Below, one piece after another: positions 32,931-46,249 of a DNA stretch of 64,000 nucleotides. The position numbers were made by a program, and so were the translations under genes. The notes beneath the pieces are model-generated. The model had not been told where the DNA came from. It made no database searches and saw only the letters and a program-made list of their open reading frames with translations. Each line of letters begins with the position of its first letter. The stretch's first letter is position 1. Location of the stretch: NCBI RefSeq assembly GCF_018991925.1, contig NW_024737068.1, positions 1,978,816-2,042,815 on the forward strand, in the 5' to 3' direction. This DNA comes from Homarus americanus (Eukaryota; Arthropoda; Malacostraca; Decapoda; Nephropidae).

Positions 32931-32983
32931 TTTTATACCCCCTACGTCCTTCATCCCAGAACCTGGCGGAATGTTCAGCCAAT
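32931..32983 (-). promoter_or_regulatory. Promoter of subfamily 2 copy 3 (TATA and CCAAT boxes)
   Basis: TTTTATA at 32931-32937 (TATAAAA on -) lies about 70 bp from the ATG, and CCAAT on + at 32979-32983. This is the reference layout that shows copies 1 and 2 were split by insertions. Confidence 0.65.
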
Positions 32984-33440
32984 CAGCCGTTGTTGGGAAA
33001 ATTGGTGATGGTTTGGTTTGCGGTTGTTTGCTTGTGCCTTGTCAAAGTGTTGTGTTACAGAGACGTGACCGATCGCCCAAGCGGCTAACGAGTCGATCAT
33101 TTGGTGAAGAGGATAAAGAAAAGTAAAGTAACACGGAAGAGAGGTGATGAGCTCTGGGAAGGTGAATGGAGTGGTCTCAAGACTTCCTTCCTCAGCCTGA
33201 GGGCATCGGTAAGAGAACCCTTTCATTTTTATTAGGTTTTGTCTGTATTATATTCTGTTGTTATTTGTTTATGTCTTATTGGTTTATGGTTCATGTTGGT
33301 ATTATGTTAATATGTCTGGTGTTATTACTGTAGGAGTTTGAGATAAAGGTTTTTATGTTTCTTAGTAGGACTCTACCCCACGTCAAGGGCGGGCGTGAGA
33401 GACCTCATCCTCAATGTTCTAAAATCCTTATCCTCTAAGG

Positions 33441-33782
33441 CAGGGGTTTTCAAACTATGGGTCCTCGACCCTTCAGTGGGTCGCGAAATAAATAAATTGG
33501 GTCGCAAAATAAAAATGGGTCGCGAAAAAAAAAAAAAAAAAAATAAATGGGTCGCGAAAAATAAATAAGAAAATAAAATAAATGCACCATAATTTAGGTG
33601 TTATTGTAATGTACACCCACAGTCTAGGAAGCGACTGCAAGGAGAGCATTTCCTGATTCTTTCTTTACCTCTCATGTCATCCGTTTTGCGCATTTCATAT
33701 CATTACAGTTAGGTTTAATGGGTCGCAATTCAAATTGTTGTTCTGGCTGTGGGTCGCAGTAAAAAAAGTTTGAAAAACACTG
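33441..33782. mobile_element. hAT-like MITE (342 bp)
   Basis: The ends are CAGGGGTTTTCAAACT and AGTTTGAAAAACACTG, imperfect 16-bp inverted repeats of the CAG(G/T)G type common in hAT elements. Flanking 8-mers CTCTAAGG and CTCTATGA agree at 5 of 8 positions. Unit 2 has an uninterrupted CCTCTCAGGGACATATATCA here. The interior repeats GGGTCGCGAAA and an A-rich run and has no coding capacity. Confidence 0.75.
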
Positions 33783-33937
33783 CTCTATGAACATATATCA
33801 CCTGGCTTGACTAGTCGTGGGGACTCGCTGAAGCCAGTGGACTTAAGTTTTCAGGATCTCGGTTCAGTGGCGACCAGAAGTCTAACCCCGTCCCTTGTGT
33901 ATGCTATTCGGGGGAGCTGGGACTCCACTGTACTGCA

Positions 33938-34037
33938 NNNNNNNNNNNNNNNNNNNNNNNNNNNNNNNNNNNNNNNNNNNNNNNNNNNNNNNNNNNNNNN
34001 NNNNNNNNNNNNNNNNNNNNNNNNNNNNNNNNNNNNN
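33938..34037. other. Assembly gap of 100 N
   Basis: Exactly 100 N. Unit 3 ends at its left edge, in the middle of sequence that continues at 23380 in unit 2. Confidence 0.99.
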
Positions 34038-34127
34038 GAAGTTACGTATTGCTACCCTACTATTAAAATTGTTACTGGTTATTTACTGATTACTAAAGTG
34101 TCCCTCTATCTACAACGTGAAATAAAG

Positions 34128-34406
<279 letters not shown>

Positions 34407-34479
34407 ACAAACCCCCACCAACCCACTTCGATTACAAACTGCCATCCTGAGAAACGAAAAACGTCTGAAGGTCGCCTCA

Positions 34480-35660
34480 TTGATTTCACTAAACGTCTGA
34501 CCTAGTCGACCCAATATAATCATAACAAAGCCATTGACCTGGCTTGAGAAGTCTCATACCATGGCTTACAGACTTCCTCAGTGACTGACGCTGTTGCACG
34601 CTTCTGAGGGCTGTCTCCACCTTTCAGTCACTACACCTGTGGCGTCCCCTAAGGCACCAAGATGGGACTCACTTGCTTCCTTATGCTCATCAATGATGCC
34701 CCTGATATAGCCTCCCCTGCTCGCTGGAAATATGTCGACGACTCCACCATTGGGATCAGCGTCAACAATTCCGCTCCCAACTATACCGCCCTTCAGGATT
34801 TATTGAACAGTCTCCAAAACTGGGCCATCAACAACCATGTCACCATCAACCATACCAAGACAATGGTTATGCACATCAACCTCTCCTCCGACATTGTCCC
34901 ACCTCCTTCCATTACCCTAGGTCCGAACACACTCCAGGTTGTAGATTCCACGAAGCTCCTCGGCGTCACCATAGACAACAACCTAAATTGGAAACCACAC
35001 GTCAGTGAAGTTGTCAATCCAGTTTCCGTCTCCACCTCCTCTGCCGACTCAAGTCCCTCGGAGTTCCTGCACCTCCGAGCTCCCCAGTGTTTACACAACA
35101 TTCATACTCCCAAGCTCACCTATGCCCTACCTGGTCTTCCTCCCTAAATGCCACACAACGTAAACACCTAGAAAAAGTGCAAAAGAGGGCATGCAAGATT
35201 ATTCTCTCCCCTTCCTACTCCACATATCAAGAAGCGCTCAACACACTGACCCTTTCGACCCTCACTGACCATCACAACGACCTCATCTGCAAATTTGGTA
35301 AGAAGTTTCTACACCATCCCCGACACCGGCTCCTACTAACACCTGAGATCCCTTGTCCGAGAATTGCCAGCCCTGTATATTGTGCAATGAACCGATCGCC
35401 ATGGAAACAGCCCAGTCTCAACCACGTAAAAAAATTATCAATAATATGTAATAAATCAGTGTATTCACTCCCAGTAAACACTGCTCCCTACACTGTCACT
35501 ATGTTGAAATGAACTGTATTTTGAGCTGATCCCCATCTAAGTTACTATATGTCTTATTTGTGTCACTTATGTCACTTGTATATTATTTGTAATTCGTAAC
35601 CCATTCCCCAAATATGTAACTGTATATTTTCAGCCTTCTGGCTGCCAAGCTCTTTCAATA
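34480..35660 (+). pseudogene. Non-LTR retrotransposon RT 3' fragment with (TTA)n tail
   Basis: A weak WLTDFLSDRRC block is followed by TCGVP-stop-GTKMG, where the Q of the conserved VPQGT motif has become TAA. Then FLMLINDAPD and KYVDDSTIG (catalytic YVDD) at about 34727-34755, AINNHVTINHTKTMVM, and TKLLGVTIDNNLNWKPHV. Around 35090-35150 the frame shifts; QRKHLEKVQKRACKIIL and the C-terminus continue to 35512. The 3' end is AAACCGTTAATTATTATTAT, a TTA-repeat tail as in several LINE families. Fragment, inactive. The clade is not determined. Confidence 0.8.
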
Positions 35661-35686
35661 AACCGTTAATTATTATTATTATTTAT

Positions 35687-35896
<210 letters not shown>

Positions 35897-36344
35897 ACAT
35901 TCATTCATTTCCATTACTATAACATATATGCTTTTATAATGGCGTTTCTTCACAATATACACACGGCAGTACCGGTAAGTAACAAAGGACAGTACCCTCA
36001 CTTAACTCACGACAGTACCGGTAATAAACAGCAGAAAAGTATCAGTAAGTAACGCAGGAAAGTAACGGTAAGGAAAAGAAGCCAATAACGGCAAGTAACA
36101 TAAGACAGTGCCGGGAAGTAGGACCAGGAAAGTACTTAACTAATTGCTCCTTGACTTTATACCTGAACGTGTTTTCTATTGTTTGTTGTTTATTTCATTG
36201 TTTGTTTTGTTACTTGGTGTTTGTTTATTGTTAATTTGTTTATATTGTTTGTTGTTTGGTGTATTTTTTGCTCTGTTTATTGTTTATTGATTTATATGTT
36301 ACTTTGTTTTAATGTTTGTTGTTTGTTTCTTTGTTAATTGTTTC

Positions 36345-36345
<1 letters not shown>
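35897..36345. other. Unique AT-rich sequence with degenerate GTTTGTT and AGTACCGGTAA motifs
   Basis: CAGTACCGGTAAGTAAC-like phrases recur five times at 35965-36135 (about 40-bp spacing), followed by a GTTTGTTGTTT-rich stretch. No gene seen. Confidence 0.5.
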
Positions 36346-37329
<984 letters not shown>

Positions 37330-37330
<1 letters not shown>

Positions 37331-37860
37331 CTTTCTTTCTCTTCGTTTATCTCTCTCTCCCTCTCTCTCACACACACGCTATTTATCTTCTTCCTTATCA
37401 TCCTCTATATCTCTCTCTCTCATTTTCCTTCTTTTTCTTTCATTGTTTTCTTTCTTTCATGTATTCAATAGTATCCATAATTTCGTCTGTCTGTCTGTGT
37501 CTGTCTGTCTGTCTGTCTGTATCTGTCTGTCATCGAGTGTTAATTATTCTTCCTTTACTCCTTCCCTCCCTCCTCTTCCACTCTCTCCTCTCAATTACCT
37601 CCTCTTCCCTCCCCCTTTCTCCCCTCCTCCCCTCTATTCCCCCCTTCTCTCCCATCTCCCCCCCTTTATTCCCCCCTCTTCTTCATCACCTTCTCTCCCT
37701 CCTTCCCCCTTTTCTCCCATCTCCCCATTTCCTCCCCCATCTCCTCCCCGTTTCTCTCGCATCACCCATTTTCCAACCCTGTCTCCCCCACCATATCCTC
37801 ATCTTCCCACAACCTCCCCCTCCACACACCCCCTTCCCTCCCTACACTCCCCCCCCCACC
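37330..37860. repeat. Pyrimidine-rich low-complexity sequence
   Basis: CTCTCTCT, CTGTCTGT and then CCCTCCTTCCC runs. The 159- and 205-residue frames across it are Pro/Ser/Leu low complexity, not genes. Confidence 0.9.
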
Positions 37861-38438
37861 ACACACAGACCGCCACCTCTCGTCTTCGCCAGCCTGCCGT
37901 CACGTGTTCCGCCAGGCGTTAAGGTGGATGGTTGTGTGAAGGCGTTTGAAAGACTCTATCGTAATACAATCATGTTATCAAGACCTCACGCCCATTACTT
38001 TCGTCTCTGTCAGTCTCGGGAGGCGATCTACTCTCTCGTGTGTGTGTGTACGTTAAACCTGTGTCGGTGTATATGAGTGTTAGGTATACATACATACATA
38101 CATACATAAATACATACATACATATACTGTATTTGTCACCATAATACACCTAACATACCCAAGCTACTTCACCCTCGGCCCCTATCCTCAACCCTAGACT
38201 ATGATAAACACTTCGTGGGTATCGTAGACTTAGAGGGTATCGTAGACTTAGAGGGTATCGTAGACGGGTCAGTTGAGGTAGATGTTCTCAAAGTCTTTAT
38301 GGTAAGGTGAGAGGACAGACAACAGTACACTGCCTTGTTTATATTCCAGATCATGGTTGTAGAAGCAGTGACACACGTGAAATTGTAGTGAGATTCAGTT
38401 TTCTTTTGGTCTATACTGTTTGTCTATCTGTTATTCTG

Positions 38439-38471
38439 TCTGTCTGTCTGTTATTTTGTCTGTCTGTCTGC

Positions 38472-38504
<33 letters not shown>

Positions 38505-38700
38505 CGCGTTACCCTCATCGCCAGCGGAGTTCCACAAGGCTCCCTGCTGGGTCCGCTTATTTTGGGTGAGCTATGTATAACGGGCGCTCCCATCACCATT
38601 AAATCTTGTTGCCACCGTTACCAAGAGATGTTCCCAACTTTAGTAATGACCTTCAACATGTGTTTCTTGACCCTAAAGATGAGGTCAAGTTAGTTAACCT
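38439..38700 (+). pseudogene. Short reverse transcriptase remnant after a (CTGT)n tract
   Basis: After the CTGT microsatellite (38439-38503) the frame reads RVTLIASGVPQGSLLGPLIL, the classic VPQGS-x-LGPLLF block of LINE reverse transcriptases. No YADD block follows; the rest is unrecognisable. A small, old LINE fragment. Confidence 0.65.
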
Positions 38701-39210
38701 GATCTTCAACCATCATAATGTTTATCTAACCACTTACAACAGCAACACTAACAGCCTTTAAAACCCATAGAGACAAATCGTTATACTTACTATTGACTAT
38801 TACTGCTAAGGAAATATATTGACTGGTGTGATGACAAAGACACAACTAACAAGGCGGCGAGAATAATTTCCATCATTCACCATAGCAACAAGTTCGTACT
38901 GATACTTAAGTTGAGTTTGATGTGATTGAATAGGTCAGTGATAGAATGCTGAGCTCCTGTACAACACCCAAGACTGGTAAATGTAAACAGTGATTCGACA
39001 GGTGACCAGACAGACGTTCAAACTCTAAACCAATAAATATGGGACCAAACAGCAAACAGATCTGAGTCTTAGATTGGACAAATAGATGGTACCTAACCTA
39101 ACCTAACCTAACCTGACCTAACCTAAGCAAGATACAGATGAAAAAGAATTAGGTATTGTCAATAATGTCAAATCGAATATTAAAATTTATTGAAGGAAGT
39201 TATGGAGGGG
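38700..39210. other. No gene seen; short CCTAA telomere-like stretch at 39092-39125
   Basis: Unique sequence, perhaps including decayed LINE DNA continuing from the RT remnant. CCTAACCTAACCTAACC occurs once. Confidence 0.45.
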
Positions 39211-39305
39211 GCACACACACACACACACACACACATACACACACATACACACATACATACATACATACATACATACATACATACATACATACATGCATAC
39301 ATACA
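39211..39305. repeat. (AC)n / (ATAC)n microsatellite
   Basis: CA repeat turning into CATA units. Confidence 0.95.
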
Positions 39306-39445
39306 TATATATACGTACAAATGTTCAGCATACGTGTCGGAATGTTGCTTAAGTGTTATTAAGTGATAATGACAGTGTGGTAAGCTAAAAGATGTTGGCA
39401 GGCATTGACCCCGAGTCCTGTAGGTCTTAGTGTGGCTATGTCGTG

Positions 39446-39479
<34 letters not shown>

Positions 39480-39549
39480 AGATAAACATTCACAAGTGTC
39501 GGGACATAATTGAGTTGAATGTGACCAAGTTTGCTTGATGCGCCGTGTT

Positions 39550-39820
39550 ACTGTTACTACCATTGTTACCACTATTACCACTGTTACTACTACCACTACT
39601 ATAAGTATTACCACTATTGCTACTACCACTATTTCTACTACCACAACTATAACAATTACCATTATTACTACTACCACTATTACTATTATTACTACTATCA
39701 CTATTACTACTACAGTACCACTATACTAGCCACTGCTACCACTATCACTACTACCACTACTATAAGTATTACCACTATTACTACTACCACTACTACTCCA
39801 ATTACTACTACTACTTTTTT
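39550..39820. repeat. ACT/ACC trinucleotide microsatellite
   Basis: Irregular ACTACTACCACTATT units on +. Open frames on both strands through it are repeat translations. Confidence 0.93.
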
Positions 39821-40269
39821 TTATTAATGGTCTCCAGCCTCCCCCAATAGCCACACCTTCGCCGCCATTTTATTACCTTAATATTAAATATCCTAATACA
39901 TAAGTAGCTATCCTAGCTGTGTTGAGTTAGTTGAGCCGCAGATCTACCACAATTGCTACTACCACTATTACCTCTACCACTCCCGCCATCGCTGCTAACT
40001 CAATCTTTACTACCACCATGAAAAAAAACAGCAATAACAACGCAAAAAGAAAATAACAACAACAATAACAAACAAAGAACAATAACAAAACAACAACAAC
40101 ATTTATAACCACAGTATTAACAAAAACAAACACAAATATTATTGTGACTTAAAATTAGAGTTTTTTATTTTATTTCTTTACTTGTATTCATGTAGACAAC
40201 AAACAACAACAACAACAATAACACTTTCCACTGTTATTACACAGGACAAAGGTTCAAACGACTCACTCT
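39821..40269. other. Unassigned low-complexity sequence, no gene seen
   Basis: AAC-rich and A-rich runs near 40020-40110; no recognisable coding frame. Confidence 0.45.
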
Positions 40270-42030
40270 CATGGACTCCTTCCCTCCAACACTCCTACAA
40301 CTACTTCCTCATCCTCTCCCACAACCCTCCCTCCATTACTCCCCCAACATTCCCTCCCTCAAACATTCTCCCACAATTCTCCCTCCACCCCTCCTCCTCC
40401 TCACTCCCTCCCCTCCCCTCCTCCCCTTCCCCAACCTCTCCCCTCCCCAACCCTCTCTCCTCCTAACCTCTCCCCTCCTTAACCCTCTCCTCCTCCCCTT
40501 CCCACATCCTCTCTCTCCCACCCTTCCTCCTCCCCTTCCCACAACCTCCCTCCCAACCTCTCCTCTCCCCCAGCCTCCTCCTCCCTTCCCCCACCCCTTC
40601 CTCCTCCCCTCCCACAGCCTCTCCTCCCCTCCCCCGCCTCCTCCCTCCCCCAGCCTCTCTCCTCCCCTCCCACAACCCTCTCTCCTCCCCTTCCCCCAAC
40701 CTCCCCTCCCCCTCCCCAACCCCTCTCCCCTTCCCCCAGCCCTCCTCCCCTCCCACCCTCTCTCCTCCCTCCCCAACCTCTCTCTCCCTCCCAGCCTCCT
40801 CCCCTCCCCAACCCTCTCTCCTCCCCTCCCCAACCTCCTCCCCTCCCCACCCCCCGCCTCCCCTCCCACAACCCTCTCTCCCCTCCCCAACCTCCTCCCT
40901 CCCACAACCCTCTCCTCCCTCCCCAACCCTCTCTCCTCCTCCCACAACCCTCCTCCTCCCCACCCTCTCTCCTCCCCTCCCAACCCCACTCCCTCCTTCC
41001 CCAGCCTCCTCCCCTCCCCAACCCTCTCTCCTCCCTCCCCTAACCTCTCTCCTCCCCTTCCCACAACCCTCCTCCCTCCCACAACCCTCTCCTCCCCTCC
41101 CACAACCCCTCTCTCCTCCCCTCCCAACCCTCTCCTCCTCCCACAATCCTCTCTCCTCCCTTCCCACAACCCTCCTCCTCCCATCCCTCTCTCCTCCCCT
41201 CCCCAACCCTCTCTCCTCCCCTCCCCCAGCCTCTCTCCTCCCTCCCACAACCTTCCTCCCCTCCCCAACCCTCTTTCCTCCCCCTCCCCACAACCCTCCT
41301 CCCCTCCCCAGCCCTCCTCCCTCCCAACCCTCTCCTCCTCCCTTCCCCTACCCTCCTCCCCTCCCCAATCCTCTCTCCTCCCCTCCCCCAACCCTCCCCC
41401 TCCCCAACCTTCTCTCCTCCCCTCCCAACCCTCCTCCCTCCCCACAACCCTCTCTCTCCCCTTCCCCACAATCCTCCTCTCCTACAACCCTCTCTCCTCC
41501 CCTTCCCCAACCCTCCCTCCTCCCTTCCCTAGCCTCCTCTCCCCCAACCCTCCTCCCTCCCACCCTCTCTCCTCCTCCCAACCCCTCTCTCTCCCCTCCC
41601 CTTCCCTCTCTCCTCCCTCCCCAACCTCTCTCCTCCCCTCCCCAACCCTCTCTCCTCCCTCCCCAACCCTCTCTCCTCCCCTCCCCAGCCCTCTTTCCTC
41701 CCCTCCCACAACCCTCTCTCCTCCCCTCCCAACCCTCTCTCCTCCCCTTCCCACAACCCTCCTCCTCCCCAACCTCTCCTCCCCTCCCACAACCCTCTCC
41801 TCCACTTCCCCAACCCTCTTTCCTCCTCCCCACAACCCTCTCTCTCCTCCCCTCCCCAACCTCTCTCTCCCCTTCCCACAACCCTCCTCCCTTCACAATC
41901 CTCCTCTCCTACAACCCTCTCTCCTCCCCTTCCCAACCCTCCCTCCTCCCCTTCCCACAACCTTCCTCTCCACAACCTCCTCCCCTCCCCACAACCCTCT
42001 CTCCTCCCTTCCTCCCCAACCCTCCCCCTT
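40270..42030. repeat. 1.75-kb polypyrimidine minisatellite (CCTCCCCTCCCCAACCCTCT type)
   Basis: Almost pure C/T on the + strand, with repeating units of about 21-23 bp centred on CTCTCCTCCCCTCCCCAACC or CACAACC. The 636-residue + frame and the many Gly/Glu/Arg-rich minus frames are possible only because C/T-only DNA can form very few stop codons. Mirror-symmetric stretches could form triplex (H-DNA). Confidence 0.96.
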
Positions 42031-42430
42031 CCTCCTACACGCACCTGTCACCTCTTCATATAAGGGTAATACAAGATGGCGTTTTACTCCATTATCGCGT
42101 GGGGGCATCGTTCTAATTACTGTTCCTTCTTCCTCACCCTCCTCTCCCCTCCTCCTTCCCCAGGTCGTTGACACGGAATAAGGAGGAGATAACAACCGAT
42201 AACGCAATAACCAATCAGAGATAAGACGATATGAGACGTGAGAGATATGGAGATTCTCACTGGAGGACTTGAGGGGGAGGAGGAGGCGAGGAGGGGGGAG
42301 GAGGGAAGGAGGAGGGGAAGGAGGAGGAAGGAAGGAGCAACATGTACCAGGCCGCTGCCTTGGGGAGCTCTGGATCACCTGGGTCAGGTTGATGGGGACA
42401 GAAATGGTTATGTGAGTCTTGGTGGTGAAT
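42031..42430. other. Unassigned, with a purine-rich run at 42265-42335; no gene seen
   Basis: CACCTGTCACCTCTTCATATA and the following 150 bp are unique; then GGAGGAGG-rich sequence. No frame of interest. Confidence 0.45.
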
Positions 42431-42439
42431 GGTATTATG

Positions 42440-42665
42440 TTGTTTGTTTGTCTGTCTGTGTATCTCTCTATCTGTCTGTCTGTCTGTCTGTCTATCTGTT
42501 TGTGTGTCTGTATATCTATCTAGCTGTCTGTCTGTTTGTCTGTTTGTCTGTATGCTTCTGTCTCTATCTCTATATCTATCTCTGTCTATTTCTGTCAGTG
42601 TGTCTCTGTCTTTGTCTCTATCTCTGTCTGCCTGTGTCTATTTCTGTCTGTCTGTCTGTCTATAG
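42440..42665. repeat. (TCTG)n-type microsatellite
   Basis: CTGTCTGTCTGT with TATC, TTTG and CTCT variants over about 225 bp. Confidence 0.95.
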
Positions 42666-42689
42666 TATATTTTCCTGCCTTCTACTTTA

Positions 42690-44110
42690 AGTAGATATAT
42701 CTAGTTACATTCTACTCACCCAATAAAGGTCAAAGGTCAGAGGTCACAGAAGAGTAAGTGAAATATGATTGGCCAAGACCATAGACTTATATCCACTCAA
42801 AGACAGACCTTCTACAGTGGTTAAGATCAGATATTTATTGATTATATTTAGTTATTCTTAAACACTTCTTTACTGACATGACTGATGGAATGTTCGAAGG
42901 TTTTTTCTATACATTTGAGGACAACCTAACCACACACAACATAACATAGGTGGTTGATAAGGTTATATTAATTATTTATTAATGAAGACCAGCCATGTTG
43001 TTTGCTGTTTAGGATCGATGAAATTGAAGGGGTCATTATGTGTGTGTGTGTGTGTGTCCTTCACTCTCTCTCTCTCCCTCACTCTTTCTCCCTCCCCTCC
43101 CTCCCTCCGGCTGTGTGCTATACATGAAATTATATAACACCAATCAACCGTGGACACCTGTACAGCACCGCTCTCTATCTGCACACATTTCTGATATTTT
43201 TCCTTCTGTCTATCCTGCTCCATCCTGCCCCAGTGTCTATCCTGCCTAAGCGTCTATCCTGCCCTAGCGTCTATCCTACCCAGTGTCTATCCTACCCAGT
43301 GTCTATCCTGTTCCGGTGTCTATCCTGCCCCAGCGTCTATCCTGCCCAGGCTTTATCCTGGTTACCAGGTTGTTCTGCCCCTTGTCTCATAGAGGGGGGA
43401 GGGAAGGGGAAAGGGGTGAAAAGGGGGATGGAGGAGGGAAGGAGAGGAAGAAAGAGAAAGAAGGGAAGCGAAAGATAAAGAGGGGAAAAGGAAAACGAAA
43501 AAGAGAGGAAGGAAGGAAGAAAGGGGAAAAAAGAAGGGGAAGTGAAGAATGGGGAGGGAAGGAACAGACCAAGAAAAAAAATAAAGGAAACGAAAAAGAA
43601 GAAGAAAGAAGAAGAATAAAGAAAGAATGAAAACAAAAGAGAAATAAAAGCCGAGAGAATAATGGCTCATTTACAAACTAATTTACATCAATCAACAACA
43701 ATTATTTTTTTTACTAGTCATCAAAATATCCGTAAAAAAGATAACTTATAATCCTCAAACATCCAGACGATCACAACCATGAGTTATTATTGAACATTAT
43801 AAACTCTCGTCTCTTTTATTCATCTCCTTTATTCTCTTTCAGACGTATTTTCACTGTCTTATTTTCACTAAAGTTTAAAAAAATTACAAAAAAAATGGAT
43901 TTGTAGTTATAGTGGAGTAAATTTCTGTCAATTATAGGTGTGTTCTTGTAATATGTAAATTATTAAATAATATATAATACGTACTGTGTCTGTTCGTAAT
44001 TATACCTTAGGTTTGACCGTGGTGTAGTTGTACGTACAAATATCTGGTACTTTTGGGGATGTGGGTTCGTATCTCACACACTCAACCACGTCCCGGAATT
44101 GTTTTTATGT
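42690..44110. other. Intergenic, with (GT)n/CTCT at 43038-43110, a ~13-16-bp TCTATCCTGCCC repeat at 43200-43350 and a GA-rich run at 43390-43650
   Basis: TCTATCCTGCCCCAGTG-like units occur about ten times at 43208-43350. The GA-rich run gives Lys/Glu/Arg frames on + and Phe/Ser/Pro frames on -, both low complexity. No gene. Confidence 0.6.
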
Positions 44111-44111
44111 A

Positions 44112-44114
<3 letters not shown>

Positions 44115-44190
<76 letters not shown>
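44115..44190. repeat. (AAT)n microsatellite
   Basis: About 25 AAT units followed by A-rich sequence with CAACAACAAACAAAC. Confidence 0.97.
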
Positions 44191-44193
<3 letters not shown>

Positions 44194-44365
44194 TAATAAA
44201 ACAAACAAAAACACCACAACCAACAACAACAAACAAACAAACAAAAACAAAAACAGAATAAACCAAATCGTATCTTCACAGTTCACTCACAAATTTGCCA
44301 GAAACATTTATATAAAATTAGTGAGTGAATGCCTTTGAGGTTCGGATTACTGATGATTTATGAGG

Positions 44366-45316
44366 TGACCAAAACGGCCCCACCCTGTGACCAAAACGGC
44401 CCCAATGTGACCAAACAGCCCCACCCTGTGACCAAAACGCTCCACCTGTGACCAAAACAGCCCCACCCACTGGCCAAAACAGCCCCACCTGTGACCAAAA
44501 CGGCCCCACCCTGTGACCAAAACGGCTCACCCTGTGACCAAAACAGCCCCACCCTGTGACCAAAACAGCCCCACCCTGTGACCAACAGCCCCACCTGAAA
44601 ACAGCCCCACCCTGTACCAAAACCCTGTGACCAAAACAGCCCCACCTGTGACCAAAACGGCCCCACCCTGTGACCAAAACGGCCCCACCCTGTGACCAAA
44701 ACAGCCCCACCCTGTGACCAAAACAGCCCCCACCCTGTGACCAAACAGCCCCACCCTGTGACCAAAACAGCCCCACCCTGTGACCAAAACAGCCCCACCC
44801 TGTGACCAAACAGCCCCACCCTGTGACAAAACAGCCCCCACTGTAACCACAGCCACCCTGTGACAAAACGGCCCCCTGTAACCACAACGGCCCCACCCTG
44901 TGACAAAACAGCCCCTCATGACCAAAACGAGCCCCACCCTTGTGACCAAAACGGCCCCCCTCCCTGTGACCAAAACGGCCCCACTGTACCTAGCAGCCCC
45001 ACCCTGTGACCAAAACGGCCCCACCTGTGACCAAAACGGTCTAACTCTCTAACCTAACCAATACTGAGCATGATAGCAGCCATGTTGAGTCTGAGTTGGC
45101 TGGGTTACTAACCAGAAGTGGTACTTCTGGTTAGTTACATGGCAGCTATCATGCTCAGTTTTGGTTTGAGTTTAGACCGGCTAATCACACAATGGGTCTA
45201 GAAATGAACAGGTAATTGGGCCGTTTTCGAATGAACCGTTTTGTCTCAAACTCGTTTATTCTCTTATGTTTGGTGCTGTGTTTGATTCTCTCTCTTACTG
45301 TAACTACCATCTTCTT

Positions 45317-45358
<42 letters not shown>

Positions 45359-46120
45359 TGAAGCTGTGGAAGCAAAAACAGTACTGGGCTTTAAAATGGT
45401 TTCAAGAACAATGTATGGCCCACTGGCCGAGTAGCAGAGAAAATGGCCCAAACCAGAACGGCCACTCTAACCACAACGGCCCCACCCTGTGACCAAAACA
45501 GCCCCACTGTAACCACAACGGCCCCACCCTGTGACCAAAACAGCCCCACCCTGTGACCAGGCCCCACCTCACACAACGGCCCCCACCCTGTGACCAAAAC
45601 AGCCCTGAACCTGTGATCAAAACAGCCCCACCTGTGACCAAAACAGCCCCCTCCATACAACGGCTCCACCCTGTGATCAAAACAGCCCCACCCTGTGACC
45701 AAACAGCCTCTAACAACAGCCCCCTGTGATCAAAACAGCCCCACCCTGTGACCAAACAGCCCCTCCTTCCCAACAGCTCCACCTGTGATCAAAACATCAC
45801 CTGTGAAAAACATCACCCCTAACCACAACAGACCCCACCCTGTGATCAAAACAGCCCCCACTGTAACCACAACGGCCCCACCCTGTGATCAAAACAGCCC
45901 CCACCTGTGACCAAAACACCCCTGTAACCGGCACCCACTGTGATCAAAACAGCCCCACCCTGTGACCAAAACGGCCCCACCCTGGTGCAAAACGCCCCAC
46001 CCTGTGACCAACGGCCCCACCCTGTGACCAAACGCCCCCACCCTGTGACCAAAACACCCACCTGTGACCAAAAACACCCCCACCCTGTGACCAAAATGGC
46101 CCCACCTGTGACCAAATGGC
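44366..46120 (+). repeat. GTGACCAAAACGGCCCCA minisatellite arrays (+ sense)
   Basis: Two arrays, 44366-45045 and 45455-46120, of about 21-22-bp units, separated by a hairpin (45063-45159) and a 270-bp unit-derived stretch with a CT run (45316-45357). The long minus-strand Trp/Gly/His/Val-rich frames are repeat translations. Confidence 0.95.
45063..45159. repeat. 97-bp hairpin with 23-bp arms
   Basis: ACTGAGCATGATAGCAGCCA at 45063 and its reverse complement ending at 45159 agree over 23 bases with one change. A second, smaller palindrome (CCAGAAGTGGTACTTCTGG) lies in the loop. Confidence 0.75.
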
Positions 46121-46249
46121 TAACTCTAACCTAACAACAAGTGGCAACTGTCAAATGTAAACGATGTAAACATTGGACCAAACAACAGTTGCAACTTCTG
46201 GTTTGAATTAGTTTCGTTTAGTTTTGGTTTGGTTGGGTTTGGATTAAGT

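Larger units (their letters stand above)
27460..33937 (-). repeat. Segmental duplication unit 3 (inverted, nearly complete)
   Basis: On the minus strand it carries the subfamily 2 upstream region, crustin copy 3, AT-rich flank, three 20-bp minisatellite units, a GGCCGTTTTGGTC array, the CCAAT/TATA block, crustin copy D and its 3' flank, in the same order as unit 1. A hAT-like MITE (33441-33782) and a SINE (30319-30691) are later insertions, since units 1 and 2 lack them. Both crustin copies here are decayed. Confidence 0.75.

Noticed and set aside
40271..42181. 636-residue open frame on + and several 120-380-residue Gly/Glu/Arg frames on -
   Set aside because: They lie on a C/T-only minisatellite, where stop codons are nearly impossible on either strand; all frames are open at once and no domain is present.
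44028..44261. Asn-rich and Ile/Tyr-rich frames
   Set aside because: (AAT)n microsatellite translations.
44318..46147. Trp/Gly/His/Val-rich minus-strand frames up to 192 residues
   Set aside because: Translations of the GTGACCAAAACGGCCCCA minisatellite; the three frames give the same peptide series shifted, as expected for a period not divisible by three.
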